The notes under the pieces are model-generated. The model was not told the origin of the DNA, did not search any database, and saw only the letters and a list, made by a program, of their open reading frames with translations. Positions 10,029-20,167 of a DNA stretch of 48,872 nt are shown here, in pieces (position 1 is the first letter of the stretch; each line of letters begins with the position of its first letter). The stretch lies in assembly GCA_020723665.1 (NCBI GenBank), contig DYIL01000024.1, positions 1-48,872 of the forward strand, given 5' to 3'. The translations under genes were made by a program, and so were the position numbers. Source of the stretch: Methyloversatilis universalis. Lineage in GTDB: Bacteria > Pseudomonadota > Gammaproteobacteria > Methylococcales > Methylococcaceae.

Positions 10029-10057
10029 TTGACACATTATCTAGGGGTTGCTAATTT
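10029..10057 (+). promoter_or_regulatory. Sigma-70-type promoter of hrcA
   Basis: TTGACA at 10029-10034 is followed, after 17 bases, by TAATTT at 10052-10057. The CIRCE operator begins 2 bases later, so bound HrcA would cover the start of transcription. Both hexamers and the spacing are close to consensus. No start site has been mapped. Confidence 0.6.
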
Positions 10058-10058
10058 T

Positions 10059-10085
10059 TTAGCACTCGATGGTTTCGAGTGCTAA
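10059..10085 (+). promoter_or_regulatory. CIRCE operator (HrcA binding site)
   Basis: A perfect match to the CIRCE consensus: TTAGCACTC (10059-10067), a 9-base spacer, then GAGTGCTAA (10077-10085). It sits 24 bases before the hrcA start codon, the usual place for autorepression by HrcA. This is the only CIRCE copy noticed in the window. Confidence 0.97.
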
Positions 10086-10109
10086 ACCCCCCACCATTCG
10101 AGGATACCG

Positions 10110-11168
10110 GTGCCCAAATATCCCCAATTAAGCGAACGAGCCCAGCACTTGCTTAAAGTGTTGGTGGAGCGCTATATCGGCGAAGGCCAACCGGTCGGTT
10201 CGCGAGCCTTGGCTCGCGACACGGGGCTGAATCTGAGCCCGGCGACCATCCGCAATATCATGGCGGATCTTGAAGATATCGGCTTGGTCACGTCACCGCA
10301 CACATCGGCGGGACGCATGCCCACGGTAACCGGCTACCGTTTTTTCATCGACACCTTGCTGACCATTAAACCTTTACAGCAGGACATCGTCCACCAGCTT
10401 CGCCAGGAACTAAGCACCCAGGAAGACCCCGACGACTTGCTCGAGACGGCATCTCGTGCGCTCTCGGAAATTACTCATATGGCGGGTCTTGTCATGCTAC
10501 CCCGCCACGAAGTCATCGCCTTCAGGCATATCGAATTTATACCGCTGTCCGATCAACGTCTCTTGGTCATATTGGTAACGAACGAGCAAAAGGTTCACAA
10601 TAAGGTTATTCACACCTCCCGCCATTTTTCGTCTGCCGATTTGCAAGCGGCAGCGAATTTCCTCAATTCCACTTATGCCGGCAAGGATTTGACTACGATT
10701 CGCGAGAGTCTATTCAACGACTTGCAGGAAATGCGGAATCGTTTGAGTCAAGAAATTATAGATGCCGCTGAAGTTGCCGATTTGGCGCTCAAAGATAGAG
10801 GAAAGCGTCGGAAGCCGTTTGTTCTGACCGGCGAGATCAATTTGATGGATTTTGCCGATTTGGCCGACATGGAACGGCTTCGTTCCCTGTTTGAAGCGTT
10901 TCATCAGAAGGAAGACCTAGTCCACCTGTTAGACCGTTGCCTGGAAACCCCCGGTGTAAAGATCTTTATCGGCGAGGAATCGGGTTATCGTGCCTTGGAT
11001 CAGTGCAGCCTCGTAACCGCCTCTTATACATTGAATGGCGAAGCGGTAGGTGTGCTCGGCGTAATCGGTCCCACTCGCATGGCGTACGAACGGGTCATCC
11101 CTTTAGTCGACGTCACGGCGAAATTATTGGGGGCCGCCTTGAATCAAAAATCACTGACCCCATCTTAA
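10110..11168 (+). CDS. hrcA: Heat-inducible transcription repressor HrcA
   Basis: A 352-residue repressor that binds CIRCE and is activated by GroEL. An N-terminal winged helix covers about residues 1-85 (VGSRALARDTGLNLSPATIRNIMADLE), followed by the GAF-like and dimerisation regions of the family. The GTG start at 10110 is preceded by AGGA at a good distance and lies just after the CIRCE element. It is the first gene of hrcA-grpE-dnaK-dnaJ. Enterobacteria lack hrcA, so its presence places this genome in another gammaproteobacterial line. Confidence 0.95.
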   Translation: MPKYPQLSERAQHLLKVLVERYIGEGQPVGSRALARDTGLNLSPATIRNIMADLEDIGLVTSPHTSAGRMPTVTGYRFFIDTLLTIKPLQQDIVHQLRQELSTQEDPDDLLETASRALSEITHMAGLVMLPRHEVIAFRHIEFIPLSDQRLLVILVTNEQKVHNKVIHTSRHFSSADLQAAANFLNSTYAGKDLTTIRESLFNDLQEMRNRLSQEIIDAAEVADLALKDRGKRRKPFVLTGEINLMDFADLADMERLRSLFEAFHQKEDLVHLLDRCLETPGVKIFIGEESGYRALDQCSLVTASYTLNGEAVGVLGVIGPTRMAYERVIPLVDVTAKLLGAALNQKSLTPS

Positions 11169-11192
11169 CTTTTAATTTAGTTTGGCAGAAAT

Positions 11193-11226
11193 CGTCGACC
11201 CGCGTGCTTAGATGCACGGGGTTCGC
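11193..11226 (+). terminator. Hairpin with T-run between hrcA and grpE
   Basis: A stem CCC(G)CGTGC/GCACGGGG with one bulged base is followed a few bases later by a run of seven T. It lies 25-60 bases before the grpE start. It looks like an attenuator or partial intrinsic terminator that would reduce read-through from the CIRCE-controlled promoter into grpE. The T-run does not directly abut the stem, so confidence is low. Confidence 0.35.
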
Positions 11227-11252
11227 TGTTTTTTTCTTTAAGGAGCGTATCT

Positions 11253-11870
11253 ATGAGCAAAGACCAGGCTTCGCCCGAATCGACGCCCAAAGTACCGGAT
11301 CAAGCGACACAAGCTGCTTCTGTCGACACGCCGATCGAAACGGAAGAAGGCGTTGTCGAACCGACTCCGATTGAACAGCTTGCGGAGCAATTGACCGAAG
11401 CCACTCGGCGAGCAGACGAAAACTGGGACAAGTTCCTTCGTACTCAGGCCGAGTTGGAGAACCTTCGCCGTCGCTCCGAGAAGGATCTCCAGAACGCCAA
11501 TAAGTATGCTCTGGAGAGATTTGCGAAAGAACTGCTGAGCGTGGTCGATAGCCTTGAACTCGGCTTGCAAGCCGCCGTCGGAGAGACTTCCGATGTAGCG
11601 AAATTGCGCGAAGGAATGGAACTCACGCTCAAGCAGTTGAGTTCGGTATTGGAAAAATTCGGTATCAGAGCCGTGGATCCCAAAGGCGAAAAGTTCAATC
11701 CCGACTTGCATCAGGCTATGGCGATGCAGCCGACCGCCGACATGGAGCCCAACACGGTGGTAAAGGTTTTCCAGAGAGGCTATCTCCTTCATGATCGCCT
11801 GTTGCGTCCGGCCATGGTGGTTATCGCCCAAGCCGCCGAAGAGTCTACACATATCGACGAGCAAGCTTGA
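11253..11870 (+). CDS. grpE: Nucleotide exchange factor GrpE
   Basis: A 205-residue co-chaperone that releases ADP from DnaK. An acidic, disordered N-terminus (about 1-45) leads into the long dimer coiled coil (about 45-120, [21 protein letters not shown]), then the beta-wing head with FNPDLHQAM. Length and architecture are typical. A strong AAGGAG Shine-Dalgarno precedes the ATG. The last codons contain the -35 element of the sigma-32-type dnaK promoter. Confidence 0.96.
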   Translation: MSKDQASPESTPKVPDQATQAASVDTPIETEEGVVEPTPIEQLAEQLTEATRRADENWDKFLRTQAELENLRRRSEKDLQNANKYALERFAKELLSVVDSLELGLQAAVGETSDVAKLREGMELTLKQLSSVLEKFGIRAVDPKGEKFNPDLHQAMAMQPTADMEPNTVVKVFQRGYLLHDRLLRPAMVVIAQAAEESTHIDEQA

Positions 11871-11894
11871 AATCCGCATGGGCGCCCCCCATAT
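11866..11894 (+). promoter_or_regulatory. Sigma-32 (RpoH) type promoter for dnaK
   Basis: CTTGAA (11866-11871), a 15-base spacer and CCCCATAT (11887-11894) match the heat-shock sigma factor consensus at both boxes and in spacing. The -35 box spans the grpE stop codon. The dnaK ATG is at 11949, giving a leader of roughly 45-50 bases. This is a sequence match; no start site is known. Confidence 0.75.
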
Positions 11895-11948
11895 TAAGGC
11901 TAGATCCACATCTTTCACGATAAGCTATTGATTATTTTGGAGAATTAA

Positions 11949-13877
11949 ATGGCGAAGATTATTGGCATCGATTTGGGCACCACCAATTCCTGTGTGGCCA
12001 TTCTCGAAGGGGGCAAACCGCGCGTGATCGAAAATGCCGAGGGCGCTCGCACTACCCCTTCGGTAGTAGCCTTCACGTCCGACAATGAGGTATTGGTGGG
12101 CCAATCCGCTAAACGGCAGGCTATCACCAACCCGAAGAATACCTTATACGCGGTAAAACGCCTAATCGGCCGCCGGTACAAGGATTCCGAGGTGCAAAAA
12201 GACATACATCTCGTCCCTTACAAGATCGTCGAAGCAGATAATGGGGACGCATGGATCGAAGTCAACGGCAAAAAGATGGCACCGCCGGAGATCTCGGCAC
12301 GCGTACTGATGAAGCTGAAAAAGGATGCCGAAGCGTTTCTCGGCGAAGAAGTTAAAGAGGCGGTTATTACCGTTCCGGCGTACTTTAACGACTCCCAGCG
12401 TCAGGCAACCAAGGATGCGGGCCGGATTGCCGGACTCGACGTCAAACGCATCATCAACGAGCCTACCGCAGCAGCGATGGCCTTCGGTTTGGATAGAAAA
12501 CACGGAGACATCAAAGTCGCTGTCTACGATCTCGGCGGCGGTACGTTCGATATTTCCATCATCGAGATCGCAGAAGTCGACGGCGAACATCAGTTCGAAG
12601 TGCTTTCCACCAACGGTGACACCCACCTGGGCGGCGAAGATTTCGACCTGCGCATCATCGATTACATCTGCGACGAGTTCAAGAAGGAAAACGGCATCGA
12701 CCTGCACAACGACCCGTTGGCCCTGCAGCGCCTGAAAGAGGCGGCAGAAAAGGCGAAGATCGAGCTGTCGTCGAGCCAGCAGACCGATATCAACCTGCCG
12801 TACGTCACGGCTGATGCCAGCGGACCCAAGCATCTCAACATGAAGCTTACGCGGGCCAAGCTCGAGTCCTTGGTCGAAGATTTGATCCTGAAGACCAAGG
12901 TACCGTGCGAAACCGCACTCAAGGACGCCGGCCTCAAGCCCAGTGAAATCAATGAGGTGATTCTCGTCGGCGGGCAGACGCGCATGCCGAAGGTACAGGA
13001 ATTCGTGAGGGAAATCTTCGGCAAAGAGCCTCGCAAGGACGTCAACCCGGACGAAGCGGTGGCGCTCGGCGCAGCGATTCAGGGCGGCGTTTTGGGCGGA
13101 CAGGTCAAAGACGTACTGCTCTTGGATGTTACGCCGTTGTCGTTGGGTATCGAAACCTTGGGCGGCGTCATGACCAAGCTGATCGAGAAAAACACCACGA
13201 TTCCGACCAAGACCAGTCAGGTGTTCTCGACGGCCGAAGACAACCAGACCGCAGTGACGATTCACGTCCTGCAGGGCGAGCGCGAAATGGCCAAAGACAA
13301 CAAGTCTCTCGGCAAATTCGATCTGACCGATATTCCGCCGGCTCCACGCGGCATACCGCAAATCGAAGTGACCTTCGATATCGATGCCAACGGTATCCTG
13401 CACGTCTCGGCCAAAGATAAGGCAACCGGCAAACAGCAGTCGATCCGCATTACCGCCTCCAGCGGTCTGACGGAAGACGAAATCAGGCGTATGGTCAAGG
13501 ATGCGGAGCTACACGCCGAAGAAGACAAGAAACTGCACGAACTGGTCACCGCGCGCAATAACGCGGATGCCATGATTCATGCGACGAACAAAACGCTGCA
13601 CGAACTCGGCGATAAGGTGACGAGTGACGAACGCCGCAATATCGAAGCCGCGATCAGCGAACTGAAAACCGCCATGAACGGCGACGACAAAGCGGAAATC
13701 GAGCGAAAGACCGAACGTCTGACCGAACTTTCGGGTAAACTGGCGGAACGTCTGTACGCACAGAAAAGCGAAACGGCAGGCTCGACCGGCGCCGAAACCG
13801 AGCGCACCGCGGAAGCCAAGTCCGGCGAGGACGTTGTCGATGCCGAGTTTGAAGAGGTAAAAGAGGACCAGAAATAA
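11949..13877 (+). CDS. dnaK: Chaperone protein DnaK (Hsp70)
   Basis: A 642-residue ATP-dependent chaperone that folds and rescues proteins with DnaJ and GrpE. The nucleotide-binding domain opens with [15 protein letters not shown] and has the second phosphate motif [15 protein letters not shown]. The [14 protein letters not shown] linker and substrate-binding region follow, and the C-terminus ends in the acidic [12 protein letters not shown] tail. Length is normal. TTGGAG provides the ribosome binding site. It has its own sigma-32-like promoter besides possible read-through from hrcA-grpE. Confidence 0.98.
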   Translation: MAKIIGIDLGTTNSCVAILEGGKPRVIENAEGARTTPSVVAFTSDNEVLVGQSAKRQAITNPKNTLYAVKRLIGRRYKDSEVQKDIHLVPYKIVEADNGDAWIEVNGKKMAPPEISARVLMKLKKDAEAFLGEEVKEAVITVPAYFNDSQRQATKDAGRIAGLDVKRIINEPTAAAMAFGLDRKHGDIKVAVYDLGGGTFDISIIEIAEVDGEHQFEVLSTNGDTHLGGEDFDLRIIDYICDEFKKENGIDLHNDPLALQRLKEAAEKAKIELSSSQQTDINLPYVTADASGPKHLNMKLTRAKLESLVEDLILKTKVPCETALKDAGLKPSEINEVILVGGQTRMPKVQEFVREIFGKEPRKDVNPDEAVALGAAIQGGVLGGQVKDVLLLDVTPLSLGIETLGGVMTKLIEKNTTIPTKTSQVFSTAEDNQTAVTIHVLQGEREMAKDNKSLGKFDLTDIPPAPRGIPQIEVTFDIDANGILHVSAKDKATGKQQSIRITASSGLTEDEIRRMVKDAELHAEEDKKLHELVTARNNADAMIHATNKTLHELGDKVTSDERRNIEAAISELKTAMNGDDKAEIERKTERLTELSGKLAERLYAQKSETAGSTGAETERTAEAKSGEDVVDAEFEEVKEDQK

Positions 13878-14066
13878 AGCGATCTGTCGCTCGGTATCGT
13901 ACTGAGCCTCGGGCGCAGATGAGTAAAAACAGAATATCCGGTGGCCCTCGCCTTCGACGCTGCGCTTGACGCGTCCGCGTTCGAGCGAGGGAGCGCGGAT
14001 GACCAAGTTCAAAGGTGGAGTATTCGAGGCGAGGTCGACTGCGTACTGCGTATTGATCCCAACTCA

Positions 14067-14088
14067 GCCGCAGGCAAGGCCCTGCGGC
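14067..14088 (+). promoter_or_regulatory. Perfect hairpin just before dnaJ start
   Basis: GCCGCAGG/CCTGCGGC (14067-14074, 14081-14088) forms an 8-base stem with a 6-base loop, followed by TCTTTA, 10 bases before the dnaJ ATG. No Shine-Dalgarno is visible between it and the ATG. It could attenuate transcription into dnaJ or control its translation. The rest of the 221-base dnaK-dnaJ gap (13878-14098) shows no gene. Confidence 0.4.
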
Positions 14089-14098
14089 TCTTTACGTT

Positions 14099-15241
14099 AT
14101 GGCGAAAGAAGATTATTACCAACTTTTAGGCGTGCCGCGTAACGCGAGCGATAGCGAGATCAAAAAGAGCTTTCGCCGCTTGGCAATGAAGTATCATCCC
14201 GATCGCAACCGGGATAATCCAGGCGCGGAAGAACAGTTCAAGAAGATCAAGGAAGCCTATGATGTGCTTTCGGATCCGAAGAAACGTTCCGCTTACGATC
14301 AATTCGGCCACGCCGGCGTCGATCCATCAGTGGGCGCGGCCGGGGGATTCGGGTTCACCGGCGAAAGTTTCAGCGACATCTTCAGTGACGTTTTCGGTGA
14401 CATTTTCGGTGGCGCCGGTGCGAGCCGAAGACGAGGCTCGCGCGCCCAACGCGGGGCCGATCTTCGCTATAACCTGGAAATAACTCTCGAAGAAGCGGTG
14501 GCCGGTGCCGAAGTCAAGATTCGCGTGCCGAGCTTAGTAACCTGTGCGGAGTGCAACGGCACGGGCGCCAAGAAGGGGACCAGCCCCACGACCTGTTCGA
14601 CCTGCCAGGGACATGGCGCCATCCGGATGCAACAGGGCTTCTTTGCCGTGCAACAGACCTGCCCGACCTGTCACGGCACAGGTCAACAGATCAAGGACCC
14701 TTGTCGCGTCTGCCACGGTCTTGGGCGAGTCCAGGAAACCAAGACCCTATCGGTGAAGATCCCGCCCGGCGTGGACACCGGAGATCGCATACGCTTGGCC
14801 GGTGAAGGCGAAGCGGGAGAGTACGGCGGACCGCCGGGCGACCTGTACGTACAAATCTCGGTTAAGGAACACCCGATTTTCACCCGCGATGGTGCCAATC
14901 TCTATTGTGAAGTCCCGATCAGCTTTCCGACCGCTTGTTTGGGCGGCGAACTGGAAGTGCCGACACTCGATGGCAAGGTGGTACTCAAGATTCCTCCGGA
15001 AACTCAGACCGGCCGGCTGTTCCGGCTTCGGGGCAAAGGGGTAAAACCGGTTCGCGGAGGCCCCCCGGGCGACCTGTTGTGTCGCGTCCGCGTCGAGACG
15101 CCGGTGCATCTCAACAAGGAGCAGATTGAGCTCATCAAGAAACTGGACGATTCCCTGAGCGGGGGCGGCAGTCATCATAGTCCGCAAGCCCATGGATGGC
15201 TCGATGGCGTAAGACAGTTCTTCGACAAGCTCGGACTTTAA
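14099..15241 (+). CDS. dnaJ: Chaperone protein DnaJ (Hsp40, type I)
   Basis: A 380-residue co-chaperone that stimulates the DnaK ATPase and delivers substrates. The J domain carries the HPD tripeptide at residues 33-35. A Gly/Phe-rich linker ([11 protein letters not shown]) follows, then four zinc-binding repeats [24 protein letters not shown] and CRVCHGLG, then the substrate-binding C-terminal domain. The stop codon TAA at 15239-15241 is shared with the left terminus of an inserted repeat element, so insertion occurred exactly at the gene end without changing the reading frame. Confidence 0.97.
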   Translation: MAKEDYYQLLGVPRNASDSEIKKSFRRLAMKYHPDRNRDNPGAEEQFKKIKEAYDVLSDPKKRSAYDQFGHAGVDPSVGAAGGFGFTGESFSDIFSDVFGDIFGGAGASRRRGSRAQRGADLRYNLEITLEEAVAGAEVKIRVPSLVTCAECNGTGAKKGTSPTTCSTCQGHGAIRMQQGFFAVQQTCPTCHGTGQQIKDPCRVCHGLGRVQETKTLSVKIPPGVDTGDRIRLAGEGEAGEYGGPPGDLYVQISVKEHPIFTRDGANLYCEVPISFPTACLGGELEVPTLDGKVVLKIPPETQTGRLFRLRGKGVKPVRGGPPGDLLCRVRVETPVHLNKEQIELIKKLDDSLSGGGSHHSPQAHGWLDGVRQFFDKLGL

Positions 15242-15355
15242 CAGGGTGTTGAAAAACGCATTCTGCATACGACATGTAGGTTGACATGTAGGTTAACAGT
15301 TTCGTCGTTGCCCACTACCTATGGTAGGAGCATCGAATTTTTCAACAGCCTGTTA
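15239..15355. mobile_element. Small TA-flanked inverted-repeat element (MITE-like), copy 1
   Basis: A 117-base non-coding element with terminal inverted repeats ACAGGGTGTTGAAAAA and ACAGGCTGTTGAAAAA, flanked by TA on both sides as in IS630/Tc1-type transposition. It contains a 12-base tandem duplication of GACATGTAGGTT (15271-15282, 15283-15294). Without that duplication it would be 105 bases, exactly the length of the second copy at 20250-20354. It has no coding capacity, so it must be moved by a transposase encoded elsewhere, if it still moves. Confidence 0.75.
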
Positions 15356-15381
15356 AAGCCGACGGCGTCGGGCCACTGTAA

Positions 15382-16236
<855 letters not shown>

Positions 16237-16268
16237 CTGTTTGCCGGCGCCCTGCGTAACCGTAGGTA

Positions 16269-18014
16269 ATGGACCGTCGATACCGTCCGTACTCCCAGCG
16301 CCTGGACAGCTTAGTCGGTGCTTTAGGGATCCTTGTCGAGTCGTTCTCCAAGCCAAGGCTGATTCGACTCACACTCTGTATCATCTTTTTCGTGCCGGTC
16401 GCGAACGCCGCTCCGCCACAAGCCGCGATCGCCAGCGCACACCCGCTCGCCACGGAAGCCGGTTTTGAAATCCTGGAGAGAGGCGGTAACGCCTTCGATG
16501 CCGCAGTCGCCGTCAGCGCGGCACTCGCGGTCGTCGAACCGGCGGGGTCTGGACTCGGCGGCGGCGGCTTTTGGCTTCTTCATCGGGCATCCGACGACAA
16601 AACGGTGATGCTGGACGGCCGAGAGCGCGCTCCTTTAGCGGCACGGCCAGACATGTACCTCGACGAAAGACCAGAGCCGGCACGCGCCAGAGCCATCAAT
16701 GGAGCCCTTTCGGCCGGCATTCCAGGTATGCCTGCTGCGCTCGTACATCTTTCCGAACATTATGGGCACCTTTCGCTCGCGACGAGCTTAGCTCCGGCTA
16801 TCCGTTACGCTGAAAACGGATTTTCCATCGGTGAACGTCATCATCGATTGCTGTCGTTTCGTGCCGACATATTACGCAGATCGAAAGCAGCGGCCGATGT
16901 TTTTCTGGCCGAAGGGAAAGTGCCTGACGTCGGCGCCCCCTTGGTGCAAAAAGACCTCGCCAATACGCTCAGACAACTCGGCAAATTTGGCAAGAACGGA
17001 TTTTACGGTGGCGACATCGCCAAGAAGTTGGTCGAAGGCGTGCGAAACGCCGGCGGCATATGGACTTTGCGAGATTTGTCCGAATATCGCGTCGTTGAGC
17101 GGCAACCTCTCCAAGGCTTTTACCGCGGGATCCGCATTACCGCTCCCCCGCCACCTTCTGCCGGCGGCGTCGGGCTGATCCAGATGCTGAACATATTGTC
17201 CGGCTATGACCTCGGCTCAGTCGACGGCCCCACCCGCAAGCATCTTATCGTGGAAGCCATGCGGCGCGCCTATCATGACCGCGAGCGGTTTTTGGGCGAC
17301 CCCGATTTCGTCACGATGCCCTTGCAGCGGTTGATCAGCCCCAATTACGCTGCCGGCCTGAGAGCGTCGATACACCCCGATAGAGCGCTGCCCAGCGCTT
17401 ATTTGAGTCACTTCAACAGCCCCGAACCGAACGGCGAAAACACGACGCATTTCTCGATTCTAGACAAGGAGGGCAACCGCGTCTCCGCCACACTGAGCAT
17501 CAATTATCCTTTCGGTTCTGGATTCATGGCCCCGGGCACGGGCGTATTGTTGAATGATGAGATGGACGATTTCGCCACTCATCCGGGCTCCCCCAATATT
17601 TACGGGTTAGTCGGCGGGCAAGCGAACGCTGTCGCCCCAGGCAAACGGATGCTATCCAGCATGACGCCGATCTTTGTCGAAGATAGGCATCGAATAGGCA
17701 TCATGGGAACTCCCGGCGGCAGCCGTATCGTCTCCATGGTATTGTTGGCAGTTCTGGATTTCAGCGAAGGCCGTACGCCGGAGTCCTGGGTCGCCGCCCC
17801 GCGCTTTCACCACCAATACCTGCCGGACTTTATCCAATACGAGCCGGGAAGCCTGACCGAGCAAGAACAGGCGGAACTCAAGAAGCGGGGCCACGAATTA
17901 AAACCTACAGACCGCCGATACGGAGACATGCAAGCGGTGCTATGGGATAAGAGCGCTGGCCGCGTTTACGCCGCCAGCGATCCGAGAGGCGAAGGACTGG
18001 CAAAGCTGAAATGA
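16269..18014 (+). CDS. ggt: Gamma-glutamyltranspeptidase
   Basis: A 581-residue precursor of the enzyme that hydrolyses or transfers the gamma-glutamyl group of glutathione. A signal peptide (about 30-47, LIRLTLCIIFFVPVANA) targets it to the periplasm. The protein cleaves itself before the nucleophile Thr392 in NGENTTHFSI to give large and small subunits. The GSGLGGGGF and SSMTPIF motifs are present. The N-terminus before the hydrophobic stretch is unusually long (about 30 residues), but no later ATG, GTG or TTG start is available in frame. It starts 32 bases after dapB and may be co-transcribed. Confidence 0.94.
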   Translation: MDRRYRPYSQRLDSLVGALGILVESFSKPRLIRLTLCIIFFVPVANAAPPQAAIASAHPLATEAGFEILERGGNAFDAAVAVSAALAVVEPAGSGLGGGGFWLLHRASDDKTVMLDGRERAPLAARPDMYLDERPEPARARAINGALSAGIPGMPAALVHLSEHYGHLSLATSLAPAIRYAENGFSIGERHHRLLSFRADILRRSKAAADVFLAEGKVPDVGAPLVQKDLANTLRQLGKFGKNGFYGGDIAKKLVEGVRNAGGIWTLRDLSEYRVVERQPLQGFYRGIRITAPPPPSAGGVGLIQMLNILSGYDLGSVDGPTRKHLIVEAMRRAYHDRERFLGDPDFVTMPLQRLISPNYAAGLRASIHPDRALPSAYLSHFNSPEPNGENTTHFSILDKEGNRVSATLSINYPFGSGFMAPGTGVLLNDEMDDFATHPGSPNIYGLVGGQANAVAPGKRMLSSMTPIFVEDRHRIGIMGTPGGSRIVSMVLLAVLDFSEGRTPESWVAAPRFHHQYLPDFIQYEPGSLTEQEQAELKKRGHELKPTDRRYGDMQAVLWDKSAGRVYAASDPRGEGLAKLK

Positions 18015-18053
18015 ACGTTTCCGTTTCTTCCAGTCGAGTCCCCGCCGATCCGT

Positions 18054-18091
18054 CCGACGCTCGCGTCCTTCTACGGCTGGGCGGGCGTCGG
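18054..18091. terminator. Possible hairpin between convergent ggt and galU
   Basis: A 7-base stem CCGACGC/GCGTCGG (18054-18060, 18085-18091) with a 24-base loop lies between the ggt stop and the galU stop. The loop is long and no T-run follows, so this is a weak candidate. Confidence 0.25.
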
Positions 18092-18098
18092 CGCTCTG

Positions 18099-18980
18099 TT
18101 ATGACAGTTTGAGGTTCGCCAAATAGTCTTTGAAACTGGCACTCAATTCGGGGTGTTTCAAACCCTGTTCAACAGTTGCAATCAAGTACCCGAGCTTGGA
18201 ACCACAGTCGTAGCGCTTGCCATGGAACTCATAGGCCAGGACCGGCTCCTCATGCAGAAGCATTGCAATCGCATCGGTTAGTTGAATTTCACCGCCGGCC
18301 CCCTTCGCCACGTTGTCGAGCTTATCGAAAATGGCAGGGGTCAGAATGTACCGGCCAACCACGGCTAGATTGGACGGCGCGTTTTCAGGCTTTGGTTTCT
18401 CGACGATCTGCTCCAACTTTCCGATGTTCTGTTGGATCAAGTTGGTCTTAACGATGCCGTAACTTTGCGTCTCCGCAGGAGAAATCCGTTCAACACCAAG
18501 AACCGAACACTGCCATTCGTCGAATACGCTGACCATTTGCGATAGACAGCCGGTGTGTCCGTCATCGATCATGTCGTCGGCCAGCAACACCGCAAACGGT
18601 TCGTCTCCGATCACGGCACGGGCACAATTGACGGCGTGCCCCAACCCCAGGGCTTCCGCCTGACGAATGTAAACACAGGTGACATGGGACGGAACGATGT
18701 TTTGAACAATCCGCAGAATCTCGGATTTCCCGCGGTTGGCCAACTCTGTTTCCAATTCGTAGGCCTTATCGAAATGATCCGAGATCGCTCTCTTGGTCCG
18801 GCTCGTTATGAACACCATCACGTCGACCCCAGCTGCAACGGCCTCCTCGACCGCATACTGGATCAACGGCTTGTCCACGATTGGCAACATTTCTTTGGGG
18901 CTGGCCTTGGTCGCCGGGAGAAATCGAGTTCCCAAACCCGCAACCGGAAAAACGGCTTTTCTTACTATCTTTTTCATCAT
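18099..18980 (-). CDS. galU: UTP-glucose-1-phosphate uridylyltransferase
   Basis: A 293-residue nucleotidyltransferase that makes UDP-glucose for polysaccharide and lipopolysaccharide synthesis. The N-terminal signature is [18 protein letters not shown], and the catalytic lysine region is [19 protein letters not shown]. Length is typical of bacterial GalU. An ATG at 18980 precedes a second one (MMKK); either could be used. It lies 27 bases downstream of cysC on the same strand, so the two are probably one transcript. Confidence 0.95.
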   Translation of the reverse strand: MMKKIVRKAVFPVAGLGTRFLPATKASPKEMLPIVDKPLIQYAVEEAVAAGVDVMVFITSRTKRAISDHFDKAYELETELANRGKSEILRIVQNIVPSHVTCVYIRQAEALGLGHAVNCARAVIGDEPFAVLLADDMIDDGHTGCLSQMVSVFDEWQCSVLGVERISPAETQSYGIVKTNLIQQNIGKLEQIVEKPKPENAPSNLAVVGRYILTPAIFDKLDNVAKGAGGEIQLTDAIAMLLHEEPVLAYEFHGKRYDCGSKLGYLIATVEQGLKHPELSASFKDYLANLKLS

Positions 18981-19007
18981 CTGCTCTTTACTGAACCAAA
19001 TTAAACC

Positions 19008-19601
19008 TTAGATCTTGCATTTATCCTCAAGATATCGAAGTACGGTTTGTGCGCACGTTTCCAGAGAATCGACTCCTGAATGCAAGGTGATTTCAGGGTT
19101 CTCCGGGGGCTCATACGGCGAGGAGATGCCTGTAAAATCGGGAATTTCGCCTAGCCGGGCCTTCTTATACAGACCTTTTATGTCTCGATTTTCACACACA
19201 TCGACGGATGCATCGCAGTAAACTTCGATGAAATCTCCTTCGCCGACCAACGATCTCACCATTTGTCGATCCCGCCGAAACGGAGATATGAAAGCCGTCA
19301 GAGCAATCACGCCCGCATCGATGAATAGCTTGCTCATCTCGCCAATGCGGCGGATGTTCTCCCGTCTGTCTTCTATACTGAATCCTAAATCACTGCAAAG
19401 TCCATGCCGAACGTTGTCCCCGTCAAATACATAAGTTCGACACCCTCGTTCGAACAGTAGGTCTTCCACCCGGTGAGCCAAGGTCGACTTCCCCGCCCCG
19501 GAAAGGCCGGTAAACCACAGAATAAAGCTTTTGTGCCCGTTAAGCCGTTCTCGTTTTTCCCGTGTTACGGATGCCTTGTGCCAAACGATATTTGAACTCA
19601 T
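19008..19601 (-). CDS. cysC: Adenylylsulfate kinase (APS kinase)
   Basis: A 197-residue kinase that phosphorylates adenylylsulfate to PAPS, the donor for sulfate reduction or sulfation. The P-loop GLSGAGKS is at residues 32-39, followed by DGDNVRHGL and FISPFRRDR, both typical of APS kinases. The ORF is open to 19739, but that extension would run through the comEA terminator at 19687-19712, so the ATG at 19601 ([10 protein letters not shown]) is chosen; it also matches family N-termini. No cysDN lies nearby. Pairing with galU instead may point to sulfated surface sugars, which is inference. Confidence 0.93.
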   Translation of the reverse strand: MSSNIVWHKASVTREKRERLNGHKSFILWFTGLSGAGKSTLAHRVEDLLFERGCRTYVFDGDNVRHGLCSDLGFSIEDRRENIRRIGEMSKLFIDAGVIALTAFISPFRRDRQMVRSLVGEGDFIEVYCDASVDVCENRDIKGLYKKARLGEIPDFTGISSPYEPPENPEITLHSGVDSLETCAQTVLRYLEDKCKI

Positions 19602-19686
19602 GGAAATCACTTTCACTCGTGTCGATTTTCTGAGTATTTTAGCTTCGAGTTCGATGGTACTCACCAGCAAACGGGAATCATTTTTC

Positions 19687-19712
19687 AAAAAAAAGGCTCC
19701 ACGAAGGAGCCT
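19687..19712 (-). terminator. Intrinsic terminator of comEA
   Basis: On the minus strand a 7-base stem AGGCTCC/GGAGCCT with a 5-base loop is followed by eight consecutive T, 24 bases after the comEA stop. This is a textbook rho-independent terminator. It separates comEA from cysC and rules out the long cysC start. Confidence 0.9.
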
Positions 19713-19735
19713 CGAATCGAAAAGTCCGTCTTGAT

Positions 19736-20041
19736 TCACTTACTCTTGGAAGGCACTGCAGGCGAGTTTGGCGTATCCATACCCACTATAATCTTGTCCC
19801 GGTTTTTCTCGATCGTGGCGCGGCCAATGCCTTTGACCCGCTCCAAATCGTCTAGCGACTTAAATTTTCCATTTTTTTCGCGATCCTGAACGATCGCTTC
19901 CGCTTTCGCCTTGCCTATGCCGATCAGGCTTTGGGCGATCTGGTCCGCCGTCGCAGAATTGATATCCACTTGTTCGGCCGACGCGCACCAGGCACAACCA
20001 ATCAACAACAAAGCGGTGATGAATTTTGTAAGCTTTAACAT
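19736..20041 (-). CDS. ComEA-like helix-hairpin-helix DNA-binding protein
   Basis: A 101-residue exported protein. A signal peptide (about 1-22, ending ASA) is followed by two helix-hairpin-helix motifs ([17 protein letters not shown] and [14 protein letters not shown]). This is the soluble single-domain form of ComEA. In competent gammaproteobacteria such proteins bind incoming DNA in the periplasm during natural transformation. A strong AAGGAGG Shine-Dalgarno precedes the ATG. It is a single gene with its own terminator. A helicase-like or transport role is not suggested by anything in the sequence. Confidence 0.88.
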   Translation of the reverse strand: MLKLTKFITALLLIGCAWCASAEQVDINSATADQIAQSLIGIGKAKAEAIVQDREKNGKFKSLDDLERVKGIGRATIEKNRDKIIVGMDTPNSPAVPSKSK

Positions 20042-20112
20042 AATCCCTCCTTGTTAATAAAACAGGCGACTCTAAAGGTAGCAGCTAAAACCTGTTACAC
20101 AACCTAAGTTAC

Positions 20113-20150
20113 TGTAAGCATTGACTGATTTTTTTGTAAGCTTTGGCTGA
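20113..20150. promoter_or_regulatory. Pair of 16-base direct repeats upstream of comEA
   Basis: TGTAAGCATTGACTGA (20113-20128) and TGTAAGCTTTGGCTGA (20135-20150) agree at 14 of 16 bases and start 22 bases apart, about two helical turns. They lie 72-109 bases before the comEA start codon, a suitable position for a regulator. No matching known operator was recognised. Confidence 0.35.
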
Positions 20151-20167
20151 CGCGCCAGAAGCGTTTC

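Noticed and set aside
12162..13403. 413-codon open frame antisense to dnaK
   Set aside because: It mirrors the codon pattern of dnaK, has no recognisable motif, and lies wholly within a certain gene.
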